From: Flavobacteriaceae bacterium LYZ1037
GTDB taxonomy: Bacteria > Bacteroidota > Bacteroidia > Flavobacteriales > Flavobacteriaceae
DNA: 64,000 bases
Assembly (NCBI GenBank): GCA_003144015.1
Contig: QFWS01000004.1
Location: forward strand, 186,001 to 250,000
Direction: 5' to 3'
Position 1 is the stretch's first letter. Every line of letters starts with the position of its first letter. The translations under genes were made by a program, and so were the position numbers. Of this stretch, positions 16,766-24,549 are shown one piece after another. The notes beneath the pieces are model-generated. The model saw only the letters and a list, made by a program, of their open reading frames with translations, did no database searches and was not told the origin of the DNA.

Positions 16766-17203
16766 ATGTCACTTATGAAGTTCTATTTATTAATTGTGTT
16801 GGTTTTGATTTCAAAACACACTATGGCCCAAGATTCTACTAACATCAAGATTGAAGCTCCAAAAATTGTTGCAAAACTACCTTTGGGAAAAACCTATAAT
16901 TCTGAAGACATTCAAATTAAATTTGTCGATGTTTTAACCGATTCTCGTTGTCCAGAAGATGCCACCTGTTTTTGGGCAGGACAAGTTGTTGCTTTAGTTG
17001 AAGTGTATAAAAACAATACCTTATTAACTCAAAAAGAATTGGTTTTTGAGCCTGGAAAAACCATGAGTAAAGATTTAATGACTTTATATGCTTCTGAAGA
17101 AACAGTGATATTAGCGCAAAATGTGTTTCCTTATCCAAGAGACAAAAAACAGATTAAAAAGGAAGATTATTATTTACAGTTAGGAGTACATTTAAAGGAA
17201 TAG
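16766..17203 (+). CDS. Hypothetical secreted protein
   Basis: A 145-residue protein with an N-terminal signal peptide (KFYLLIVLVLISKHTMAQ). The mature part starts with the extended segment KLPLGKTYNSEDIQIKFVDVLTDSRCPEDATCFWAGQ; the DSRCP..C.WAG motif with two cysteines recurs in many small Bacteroidota exported proteins of unknown role. It is transcribed divergently from the DtxR-type regulator and shares its 106-bp control region, so it may respond to metals too. The predicted start is MSLMKFYLL; an internal Met four codons later is possible. Confidence 0.8.
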   Translation: MSLMKFYLLIVLVLISKHTMAQDSTNIKIEAPKIVAKLPLGKTYNSEDIQIKFVDVLTDSRCPEDATCFWAGQVVALVEVYKNNTLLTQKELVFEPGKTMSKDLMTLYASEETVILAQNVFPYPRDKKQIKKEDYYLQLGVHLKE

Positions 17204-17211
17204 ATGTCTTT

Positions 17212-17349
17212 TTAATGACAATTATCGCAATCATGGATTTTAATTCCTTTTTTAGGTTTCGATTTTTTCCAAAAGAATTTCTTCACCAAAAAGCTTAATG
17301 CCATAAATAGGGCAGTAAAAGCTAGAATATTTTGAAGTAGTTCGTTCAT
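17212..17349 (-). CDS. FeoB-associated Cys-rich membrane protein (45 residues)
   Basis: A small gene below usual ORF cut-offs: ATG at 17349, stop TAA at 17214-17212, 45 residues. It has a single TM helix (NILAFTALFMALSFLV), a basic stretch (KKFFWKKSKPKKG) and a C-terminal HDCDNCH motif with two Cys and flanking His. This is the plan of FeoB-associated Cys-rich membrane proteins (FeoB-associated, virus-attachment p12-like family), encoded after feoB in many bacteria. It lies 30 nt downstream of feoB on the same strand and ends 8 nt from the convergent gene. It probably helps Fe2+ entry or regulates FeoB. Confidence 0.88.
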   Translation of the reverse strand: MNELLQNILAFTALFMALSFLVKKFFWKKSKPKKGIKIHDCDNCH

Positions 17350-17379
17350 AATTTCTTTGTCGTATTTTTTTCTTAAACC

Positions 17380-19479
17380 TTATATCAAAATTTGATAAGC
17401 TATTAGTGCAACTACATATGCAAAAGCACTCATAAGGACTAATTGTAACGTAGGCCATTTCCAACTATTGGTTTCCCGTTTTACAATGGCAAGTGTACTC
17501 ATACATTGCATGGCAAAAGCATAAAAAAGTAATAAGGAAATTCCGGATGCAAAATTAAATAGTGGTCCACCCAGTATTGGGTTTACTTCACCAGCCATAC
17601 GGTTTTTAATAGTTTCTTCTTCGTCGTTACCAACACTATAAATAGTCGCTAAAGTACCAACAAATACTTCTCTGGCTGCAAAAGAACTTACAATGGCAAT
17701 ACCAATTTTCCAATCGTAACCTAAAGGTCTTATAGCAGGTTCAATAGCTCTTCCTGTTAAACCAATAAATGAATATTCTAATTTTTGTGATGCAATTTCT
17801 TTGTCTAATTCATCTTCTGATAAATTTTGAGATGCGAATTTTTCGGTGACTATTTGTTCGGCATTATTAAATTGTTCGCCTGGACCATAAGATGCTAAAA
17901 ACCATAAAACAATGGAGATAGCAAGTATTATTTTTCCAGCTCCAAAGACAAACGATTTAGTTTTTTCTATAACCGTTAAGACCACATTCTTTATTAAAGG
18001 TAATTTGTAATTTGGCATTTCAACCACAAAAAACGATTTGCTTTTAATTTTTAAAATTTTATTTAATATCATGGCAGAAATTAAAGCAGCTCCAAATCCT
18101 ATTAAATACAGAAGCATTAATGTAAGAGCTTGGTAGCTTAATCCTAGAAAACGACCTTCAGGAATGACCAATGAAATGATAATAAGATAAACTGGAAGCC
18201 TAGCTGAACAGGTTGTAAAAGGAGTAACCAATATGGTAATTAAACGTTCTTTCCAGCTTTCAATATTTCTGGTAGCCATAATGGCTGGAATGGCACAAGC
18301 AGTTCCGGAGATTAAAGGGACAACACTTTTTCCACTTAAACCAAATCGGCGCATACCTCGATCCATTAGAAATACAACACGACTCATATAACCACTTTCT
18401 TCAAGAACAGAGATAAACAAGAATAAGAAAGCAATTTGTGGAATAAAGATAACAATACCTCCAAGGCCTGGAATAATTCCTTCGGAGAGTAAATCTGTAA
18501 AGGTACCAGGAGGTAAAGTGTTTTTTGTCCATTCACTAAAAGACGCAAAAGTGGCATCGATAAAATCCATTGGAATTGCCGACCAATCGTAAATAGCTTG
18601 AAAAATGGTTAATAAAATAATTCCAAAAATAACATAACCCCAAATTTTATGAGTTAAGATTCTATCTAATTTAATTCGTAAATCTTTAGCAGTACTTAGG
18701 TCTATAGTTTGCCCAATTTTAAGGGTGTTGTTTATAAACTGATAGCGTTTTATAGTTTCTTTTTGCTGTAGTTTTTTTAAATCGGCTTTGGTTTTAGTTT
18801 TAAAATCTGCAACAGCATCAATTTCGTTTCTATCTGTTTTTCCAAAATTCACATCCTGGGTAATAACAAGCCATAGCTTATATAGTAACTGATTAGGAAA
18901 GGCTTTTTGAAGATTATCGAAATAGATTTTGTCAATTTCGGATGCGTTCATACAAGGTTCAACAGACAGGTCTTTATAATTAAAAATAAGTTCCTTTAGG
19001 TTGTCTATACCTTCTTTTTTTCTAGTACTTATAACTGCTATTTTTGTTTTAAGTTCAGTTTCTAGAAATGGAATATCTAACGAAATACCTTTATATTTCA
19101 TCCTGTCTGACATATTAATAACAAGAATAGTTGGTATTTCTAAGTCTTTAATTTGTGTGAATAAAAGTAAGTTTCGTTTTAAGTTTTCTACATCACTTAT
19201 TACCACAGCAACATCTGGAAAATCTTTATCGTTTTTGTTTAAAAGTAATTCAATAACTACATTTTCATCCAGAGAAGAAGCGTTTAAACTGTAAGTTCCT
19301 GGTAAATCTATAATATGTGCTTTAACGCCACGAGGGAGTTTGCAAATACCTTCTTTTTTTTCGACGGTTATGCCTGGATAATTTCCAACTTTTTGGTTTA
19401 ATCCTGTTAAGGCATTAAAAACCGATGTTTTTCCAGTATTTGGATTTCCAATTAAGGCAACGTTTATCTGCTTACTCAT
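17380..19479 (-). CDS. feoB: Ferrous iron transport protein B
   Basis: A 699-residue Fe2+ transporter. The N-terminal G domain has the P-loop GNPNTGKTS (11-19), G3 DLPGTYSL and G4 NMSD. A helical GDI-like spacer follows to about residue 265, then the membrane domain with two Gate regions; SGTACAIPAIMATR and TTCSARLPVYLIII are typical of FeoB with pore cysteines. Length is standard. It overlaps feoA by 8 nt and is followed by the 45-residue Cys-rich partner, giving a complete feo operon. Confidence 0.97.
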   Translation of the reverse strand: MSKQINVALIGNPNTGKTSVFNALTGLNQKVGNYPGITVEKKEGICKLPRGVKAHIIDLPGTYSLNASSLDENVVIELLLNKNDKDFPDVAVVISDVENLKRNLLLFTQIKDLEIPTILVINMSDRMKYKGISLDIPFLETELKTKIAVISTRKKEGIDNLKELIFNYKDLSVEPCMNASEIDKIYFDNLQKAFPNQLLYKLWLVITQDVNFGKTDRNEIDAVADFKTKTKADLKKLQQKETIKRYQFINNTLKIGQTIDLSTAKDLRIKLDRILTHKIWGYVIFGIILLTIFQAIYDWSAIPMDFIDATFASFSEWTKNTLPPGTFTDLLSEGIIPGLGGIVIFIPQIAFLFLFISVLEESGYMSRVVFLMDRGMRRFGLSGKSVVPLISGTACAIPAIMATRNIESWKERLITILVTPFTTCSARLPVYLIIISLVIPEGRFLGLSYQALTLMLLYLIGFGAALISAMILNKILKIKSKSFFVVEMPNYKLPLIKNVVLTVIEKTKSFVFGAGKIILAISIVLWFLASYGPGEQFNNAEQIVTEKFASQNLSEDELDKEIASQKLEYSFIGLTGRAIEPAIRPLGYDWKIGIAIVSSFAAREVFVGTLATIYSVGNDEEETIKNRMAGEVNPILGGPLFNFASGISLLLFYAFAMQCMSTLAIVKRETNSWKWPTLQLVLMSAFAYVVALIAYQILI

Positions 19480-19705
19480 GGGTTATTTCAATTAAAATAT
19501 GAATAGCAGTTTCTTTTCTTATAGCTAAATGCGTCCCATTAATGTTGAGGTATAATGGATCTGAAAAAGGAGCTACTTGTAAAAGCTCGACACTATTGCC
19601 TGGTAAACAACCCATTTCCAAAAGTTTTAATGGGATGTTCATGGAAGAGACATCAACAATAATGGCCTTTTCCCCTCTTTTAAGATGTGCTAATGTTACT
19701 TCCAA
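19472..19705 (-). CDS. feoA: Ferrous iron transport protein A
   Basis: A 77-residue SH3-like protein, the typical FeoA length. The conserved pattern LAHLKRGEKAIIVDV ... LLEMGCLPGNSVELLQVAPFSDPLYLNINGTHLAIRKETAIHI is clear. FeoA binds and modulates FeoB at the inner membrane. The start codon appears to be TTG at 19705-19703; no in-frame ATG lies before the conserved region, so this start is needed to keep the first strand. It overlaps feoB by 8 nt. A dyad and -7 element lie upstream (19711-19759). Confidence 0.92.
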   Translation of the reverse strand: MEVTLAHLKRGEKAIIVDVSSMNIPLKLLEMGCLPGNSVELLQVAPFSDPLYLNINGTHLAIRKETAIHILIEITHE

Positions 19706-19710
19706 GCTTA

Positions 19711-19759
19711 TTTAGATTGATTTTAAAGAAGCAAAAATAAGTTAAAAAATCAGTCTAAA
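19711..19759 (-). promoter_or_regulatory. Candidate feo promoter with flanking inverted repeat
   Basis: Two opposed copies of TTTAGAyTGATTTT lie at 19711-19727 and, as reverse complement, 19742-19759. They flank a minus-strand TATTTTTG (19739-19732), a match to the -7 element TAnnTTTG. The -33 region is only T-rich. Each arm also contains a TTTAGA..TTTAAA-like dyad. A metal repressor (Fur or DtxR type) binding here would block the promoter; which protein binds is not known. Confidence 0.5.
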
Positions 19760-19777
19760 AAAATTGTAAACAAAAAA

Positions 19778-20449
19778 CTATTTATATTCTTCTTTTAAGA
19801 TTTTAATATCTTCAAGTAAGCGTGAAATGTCTTCGGGGTTTGTACCATCATAATAACCTCTAATTTGATGTTTTTTATCTATTAGCATAAAGTTTTCGGT
19901 ATGAATCATATCATACTCGTCGCCAGCTCCAACTGTTTTAACTGCCAAATAACTTTTTCTTGCTAATTCATAAATTTCCTTCTTGTCTCCAGTTACTAAA
20001 TTCCATTTGTTATCGTTCACACCTTTTTTAATAGCATATTTTTTAAGTTGAGGAACACTATCAATTTTTGGAGTTACAGTATGAGAAAGTAACATAATGT
20101 CTGGATCATTCATTGTTTCTTTTTGAATTAACACCATATGATCTGTCATAATTGGACAAATGGTTTGGCAGGTTGTAAAAAAGAAATCGGCCACATAGAT
20201 TTTATCTTTATAAGTATCCTGTGTGATGGTTTCTCCATTTTGGTTAATGAGACTAAAATCGGCAATTTTATGATACTTTTTTTTGTATTGAATGGTACTA
20301 TCTACCATTTCGATATTTACCATGGCTGGTTGATAAATAGGAAGTGGCTTATAAACATCGAAAATATTGTAGATAATAGTAATAATGATAAGTGAAAGGG
20401 TTGCAAATACTATGGCAAAGTATTTATAGTCTTTAAAAAATGAAAGCAT
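19778..20449 (-). CDS. SCO1/SenC-family copper chaperone
   Basis: A 223-residue membrane-anchored thioredoxin-fold protein. One N-terminal TM helix (FAIVFATLSLIIITIIYNIF) is followed by the SCO1 core. The Cu-binding CxxxC is at Cys94 and Cys98 (CQTICPIMTDHM), and the distal His is in DMIHTENFML. SCO1 proteins insert copper into the CuA centre of cytochrome c oxidase. No oxidase genes are in the window. It follows feoA at 72 nt on the same strand and is probably separately transcribed. Confidence 0.93.
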   Translation of the reverse strand: MLSFFKDYKYFAIVFATLSLIIITIIYNIFDVYKPLPIYQPAMVNIEMVDSTIQYKKKYHKIADFSLINQNGETITQDTYKDKIYVADFFFTTCQTICPIMTDHMVLIQKETMNDPDIMLLSHTVTPKIDSVPQLKKYAIKKGVNDNKWNLVTGDKKEIYELARKSYLAVKTVGAGDEYDMIHTENFMLIDKKHQIRGYYDGTNPEDISRLLEDIKILKEEYK

Positions 20450-20544
20450 TTTCTATTAATTTAAAATTTCTTATAAGATTTGATAGCAAAAATACGACAG
20501 ATACGTGTTTAATTAGGTATTTTTAACATCTTAAATACAACGTT

Positions 20545-22482
20545 GTGAAAAAACTAATGAATTACCTTTTGTTACTACTTCCAGTAATTTCTTTTGGACA
20601 AGATTTTACAGAATCAATGGAACAGATTAGAGAAGCTGAAACCAAAGCAGCTTTAAATAAAATGCTTCATCGGGTGAATATGAATACTGGAAATTACGAT
20701 GTTACCTATCATCGTTTAGAATTTAATATAGATCCATCTCAAGCTTTCATTTCAGGAGATGTAACAACTTATTTTGAAGCCAAAGAAAATCTTTCAGAGG
20801 TGACCTTCGAGTTAACTCAAAACATGGTTGTTTCTCAAGTAATGCAACGTGGGAACCCACTTTCGTATACACAAAACACAGATGATGAATTGGTTATTAC
20901 TTTAGATCAAGTTCAAAATATGGGTGTTTTAGACTCTTTAACCATAAGTTATTCTGGAAATCCAATTAGTTCTGGTTTTGGGTCGTTTGAGCAAACAACC
21001 CACAATGGAGATCCCATAATCTGGACACTTTCCGAACCTTATGGAGCAAAAGGTTGGTGGCCTTGTAAACAAGATTTAATCGATAAAATTGATAATATTG
21101 ATGTGTTTATTACCACACCAATAAACAATCCTTCCAACGAAGAATATGTTGCTGTTGCTAATGGTTTGGAGCAAAGTCAAACTATAAATGGCAGTAATAA
21201 GACCACGCATTTTAAGCATCAATATCCTATTCCTGCTTATTTAGTTGCTATAGCTGTTACCAATTATGAAGTCTATTCTCATACTGTTGCAAACAATGGC
21301 AATCCGTTTGAAATTATTAATTATGTCTATCCAGAAGATTTAGCATATGCTCAATCTAACACGCCAGTTACTGTAGACATAATGAATCTTTTTACAGACT
21401 TATTTGAAGAGTATCCTTATGCTAGCGAGAAATATGGTCATGCCCAATTTGGTTGGGGAGGAGGCATGGAACATACCACAGTTTCTTTTATGGGAAGTTT
21501 TGGTAGAGGTTTAATTGCACACGAATTAGCGCATCAATGGTTTGGAGATAAGGTGACTTGTGGTAGCTGGAAAGACATTTGGTTGAATGAAGGTTTTGCA
21601 ACCTATTTGTCTGGCCTTGTGGTTGAAAATTTAGATGGTAATAGTTCTTTTATCAATTGGAAACAAAACTTAAACAACTCTATAACTTCTCAAAATGGAG
21701 GCGCTGTTTTTTTATCAGATACAGATACTTTAAGTGTTAATAGGATTTTTAGTGGCAGATTGAGCTATAATAAAGGAGCTATGGTTACACATATGCTTAG
21801 AAAAAAGCTTGGAGACGCCATGTTTTTTCAGGGCATGCAAAACTATTTAGATGCTCCCAACTTGTCTTACGCCTATGCTAAAACAGAAGATTATAAACAA
21901 GTTATGGAAGCAACTAGTGGTCAAGATTTATCCGAATTTTTTAGCGATTGGATTTATAATCAAGGATATCCAAGTTACGCAATAGAATGGCATCAACCCA
22001 ATGCAAGCCAAGTAAGAATTACAATTACTCAAACTCAAAGTCATTCCTCTGTTTCTTATTTTGAAGCTCCAATACCTATAAGACTTGTTGGAACTTCTGG
22101 AGAAATTTTAGATATTGTTTTAGATAATACTTCAAATAACGAAACTTTTATTAGAAATGTTACATTTCCAGTAAGCACTGTTTTGTTCGACCCAGAAGTG
22201 GATTTAATATCTAAAAATAATTCGGTTACTTTAGGCATCAATGACGTTGTATTAGAAAATCAATTAATTATTTATCCAAATCCTGCAAGCCATTCTATTT
22301 CTATTCAAAAACCTAAGGCTATGGAGGTAGAAAGTATAGAAATTTATAATTCTTTGGGTCAGTTACTTATTAAAACCAATTGGCAAGAGAGTATTGATCT
22401 TTCAGCATTATCTACTGGATTGTTTTTCATTCAGCTACAAACAAATCAAGGTATAATTAATAAATCGGTGTTAAAAAACTAG
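20545..22482 (+). CDS. Secreted M1 family zinc aminopeptidase with T9SS sorting domain
   Basis: A 645-residue protein with a signal peptide ending near SFGQ. Residues 40-460 are an M1 (gluzincin) peptidase: substrate motif GGGMEHTT (a variant of GAMEN) and the zinc site HELAHQWFGD with His326, His330 and Glu349 (NEGF). The C-terminal 75 residues (IIYPNPASHSISIQK to IINKSVLKN) are a T9SS type A sorting domain, so it is exported and attached to or released from the cell surface. The frame opens with GTG at 20545; ATG at 20557 is an alternative start. It probably degrades extracellular peptides. Confidence 0.93.
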   Translation: MKKLMNYLLLLLPVISFGQDFTESMEQIREAETKAALNKMLHRVNMNTGNYDVTYHRLEFNIDPSQAFISGDVTTYFEAKENLSEVTFELTQNMVVSQVMQRGNPLSYTQNTDDELVITLDQVQNMGVLDSLTISYSGNPISSGFGSFEQTTHNGDPIIWTLSEPYGAKGWWPCKQDLIDKIDNIDVFITTPINNPSNEEYVAVANGLEQSQTINGSNKTTHFKHQYPIPAYLVAIAVTNYEVYSHTVANNGNPFEIINYVYPEDLAYAQSNTPVTVDIMNLFTDLFEEYPYASEKYGHAQFGWGGGMEHTTVSFMGSFGRGLIAHELAHQWFGDKVTCGSWKDIWLNEGFATYLSGLVVENLDGNSSFINWKQNLNNSITSQNGGAVFLSDTDTLSVNRIFSGRLSYNKGAMVTHMLRKKLGDAMFFQGMQNYLDAPNLSYAYAKTEDYKQVMEATSGQDLSEFFSDWIYNQGYPSYAIEWHQPNASQVRITITQTQSHSSVSYFEAPIPIRLVGTSGEILDIVLDNTSNNETFIRNVTFPVSTVLFDPEVDLISKNNSVTLGINDVVLENQLIIYPNPASHSISIQKPKAMEVESIEIYNSLGQLLIKTNWQESIDLSALSTGLFFIQLQTNQGIINKSVLKN

Positions 22483-22500
22483 GGTTTGGGTAGTTAATAG

Positions 22501-22531
22501 TTTTCTAAATGATGCTAAAACACTACTTTTG
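22501..22531 (+). promoter_or_regulatory. Candidate rseP promoter
   Basis: TACTTTTG (22524-22531) is a full match to the -7 element TAnnTTTG. TTTT (22501-22504), 19 nt upstream, is a one-base variant of the -33 TTTG. The start codon of rseP lies 31 nt downstream of the -7 element. Confidence 0.5.
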
Positions 22532-22561
22532 CAAATTAATTTACATTAGACAAGAAATTAC

Positions 22562-23908
22562 ATGGAGTTTGTTATAAAAATATCTCAATTTTTATTGAGC
22601 CTTTCCTTATTAATTGTTTTACACGAACTAGGTCATTTTGTTCCTGCAAAACTATTTAAAACCAGAGTTGAAAAATTTTACCTGTTTTTTGACATCAAGT
22701 TTTCTTTATTCAAAAAAAAGATAGGAGACACTGTTTATGGTATTGGTTGGTTGCCTCTTGGTGGTTATGTTAAAATATCTGGAATGATAGACGAAAGCAT
22801 GGATAAAGAGCAAATGGCACTTCCTCCACAACCATGGGAATTTCGTTCTAAACCAGCTTGGCAACGATTAATTATTATGCTTGGTGGTGTTACCGTTAAT
22901 TTCCTATTAGCTATTCTAATCTATATTGGTATGAGTTATTATTATGGAGATAGAATTTTACCAAATGAGAACATTAAAGATGGTCTTTTAATTGAAAGTT
23001 CGGTTGTAAATAATGCTGGTTTAATTACAGGTGATAAAATTATTTCAGTTGATGGTGATAAGATAGATCACTTTTCGCAAATTTCAGAAAAGGTTCTTTT
23101 TGGAAAAGAAATCACCATAGAAAGAAATGGAAAACAATCAACCGTTGTTTTACCAGAAGATTTTTTAGCTCAATTAATAGATTCTAAAGAAAAGAAATTT
23201 ATTGATTTACGCATGCCTTTTGTAATTGCTGAAGTGCCAGACACCTCTTTTAATAGAGGAAGTGGTATTTTAAAAGGCGATATAATTACTGGGTTTAATA
23301 ATCAGGAAACAAAATATATTGATGAAGTGATTCCTGCACTTGAAACGTTGAAAGGACAACAAGTAGAAGCAACTATTTTAAGAGATAATCAAAGCATCCA
23401 AATTCCTTTAACTATTAACGAAAAAGGGAAATTAGGGTTGGTATATGCAACAGGAGCAACCCCTGAAACTTTAGAGGCATTAGGGTATTATACTTTTGAA
23501 ACTCAAAATTATAGTTTTTTTGAAGCTATTCCAGTTGGTCTTGTAAAATCTAAAGATAAATTAACTTCATATATAACCCAAGTGAAGGCTATTTTTACTC
23601 CAAGCACAGGAGCTTATAAAGGAGTAGGTGGTTTTAAAGCCATTTACGATATTTTTCCAGACTACTGGAGCTGGCAAGTATTTTGGAATATTACAGCCTT
23701 TTTATCCATCATGTTAGGATTCTTAAATTTACTGCCAATACCTGCTTTAGATGGAGGACATGTTATGTTTTTACTATACGAAATGATCTCTGGTAGAAAG
23801 CCTAGCGATAAATTTTTAGAATATGCACAAATGGTTGGATTTATTCTTTTAATTGCTTTGGTATTATTTGCAAATGGGAATGATATCTTTAAAGCTATTT
23901 TTAATTAA
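22562..23908 (+). CDS. rseP: RIP metalloprotease RseP (site-2 protease)
   Basis: A 448-residue intramembrane zinc protease. The first TM helix holds HELGH (residues 21-25), and the last membrane segments hold NLLPIPALDGGH with the third zinc ligand Asp. A PDZ-like region lies between them (about 130-300; GDKIISVDGDKI and KGDIITGFNNQE suggest two PDZ domains). RseP cuts transmembrane anti-sigma factors and leftover signal peptides. The length is that of the full enzyme. Monocistronic, ahead of tRNA-Asn. Confidence 0.95.
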   Translation: MEFVIKISQFLLSLSLLIVLHELGHFVPAKLFKTRVEKFYLFFDIKFSLFKKKIGDTVYGIGWLPLGGYVKISGMIDESMDKEQMALPPQPWEFRSKPAWQRLIIMLGGVTVNFLLAILIYIGMSYYYGDRILPNENIKDGLLIESSVVNNAGLITGDKIISVDGDKIDHFSQISEKVLFGKEITIERNGKQSTVVLPEDFLAQLIDSKEKKFIDLRMPFVIAEVPDTSFNRGSGILKGDIITGFNNQETKYIDEVIPALETLKGQQVEATILRDNQSIQIPLTINEKGKLGLVYATGATPETLEALGYYTFETQNYSFFEAIPVGLVKSKDKLTSYITQVKAIFTPSTGAYKGVGGFKAIYDIFPDYWSWQVFWNITAFLSIMLGFLNLLPIPALDGGHVMFLLYEMISGRKPSDKFLEYAQMVGFILLIALVLFANGNDIFKAIFN

Positions 23909-23925
23909 AATTTTTTAAAATATAA

Positions 23926-23956
23926 TTTGTTGTAATTAATAAATAATTTATATTTG
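23926..23956 (+). promoter_or_regulatory. Bacteroidota-type promoter of tRNA-Asn
   Basis: TTTG (23926-23929), 19 nt, then TATATTTG (23949-23956): a full match to TTTG-N19-TAnnTTTG. The predicted start is near 23962, about 70 nt before the tRNA. The leader holds a 20-nt perfect palindrome. Confidence 0.75.
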
Positions 23957-23977
23957 CGCTCGCAAAAGCGAAAAGAA

Positions 23978-23997
23978 CACTCTTTTTAAAAAGAGTG
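23978..23997 (+). repeat. 20-nt perfect palindrome in the tRNA leader
   Basis: CACTCTTTTTAAAAAGAGTG is fully self-complementary. In the tRNA precursor it would form a short hairpin between the promoter and the mature 5' end, possibly a processing signal or a protein-binding site. Confidence 0.6.
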
Positions 23998-24031
23998 GAA
24001 GTCAGAAAAAAGACTCAAAAAGACAACATAC

Positions 24032-24105
24032 TCCTCCTTAGCTCAGTTGGTTAGAGCATCTGACTGTTAATCAGAGGGTCCTTAGTTCGAGCCTAAGAGG
24101 AGGAG
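24032..24105 (+). tRNA. tRNA-Asn (anticodon GTT)
   Basis: A 74-nt cloverleaf. The acceptor arms are TCCTCCT (24032-24038) and AGGAGGA (24098-24104) with discriminator G at 24105. The D arm is GCTCAGTTGGTTAGAGC, the anticodon stem is TCTGA/TCAGA around the loop CTGTTAA with anticodon GTT, and the T arm is CTTAG-TTCGAGC-CTAAG. The 3' CCA is not encoded (CAA follows). A terminator lies 11 nt downstream. Confidence 0.97.
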
Positions 24106-24115
24106 CAAGTTAGAC

Positions 24116-24151
24116 AAAGCCTTTACAGAAATGTAAAGGCTTTTGTTTTTT
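24116..24151 (+). terminator. Rho-independent terminator after tRNA-Asn
   Basis: Arms AAAGCCTTTAC and GTAAAGGCTTT surround the loop AGAAAT, and the stem runs into TTTTGTTTTTT. It is placed just after the tRNA and has the canonical stem plus T-tract. Confidence 0.88.
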
Positions 24152-24442
24152 GTATGGGTCGAACATAGGTCGAACAAATGCTTGGAAAATTAGACTGATA
24201 ATTAGTTATAAAATAATTTTGCTTATAAGGTCTTGTTGTTGGATATTGTGAAGAAGGAAAGAAATTACTTTTAAAGTAAATACAATTCCATGAATTCTTT
24301 TAGGGACTTTATTTGATTGTTTTTGATTTTACTTTTTTAAAATTCCCAAAAACCAAACTAACGAAAAGCTATATTTTAAGATGGTTACAATGTTGGTTTA
24401 TTCTTAGTGATAGTTCAAGTCATTTAAATTATAATAGCAAAA
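24152..24442. other. Non-coding gap with a GGTCGAACA direct repeat
   Basis: No gene was seen in the roughly 400 bases after the tRNA terminator. Two copies of GGTCGAACA (24157-24165 and 24168-24176) sit 11 bases apart right behind the tRNA terminator. Their position next to a tRNA is one where integrase attachment sites or scars often lie, but no integrase or element boundary was found. Confidence 0.4.
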
Positions 24443-24468
24443 GGCCTATTTATTTTAAAAAATAGGCC
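24443..24468 (-). terminator. Rho-independent terminator of the HYR surface protein gene
   Basis: Arms GGCCTATTT (24443-24451) and AAATAGGCC (24460-24468). On the minus strand the stem is followed by TTTTGC. It lies about 80 nt after the stop codon of the 1630-residue protein. Confidence 0.7.
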
Positions 24469-24549
24469 CTAGCTAACATAAAATATAGATTGTTTATAAT
24501 GGACTATCTATTAAAGTCCCGTTTAAAATAGAATTAACTAAATCCCTAT

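Noticed and set aside
24152-24549. Integrated element next to tRNA-Asn
   Set aside because: No integrase, no copy of the tRNA 3' end downstream, and only a short non-coding gap before a chromosomal-type surface gene.
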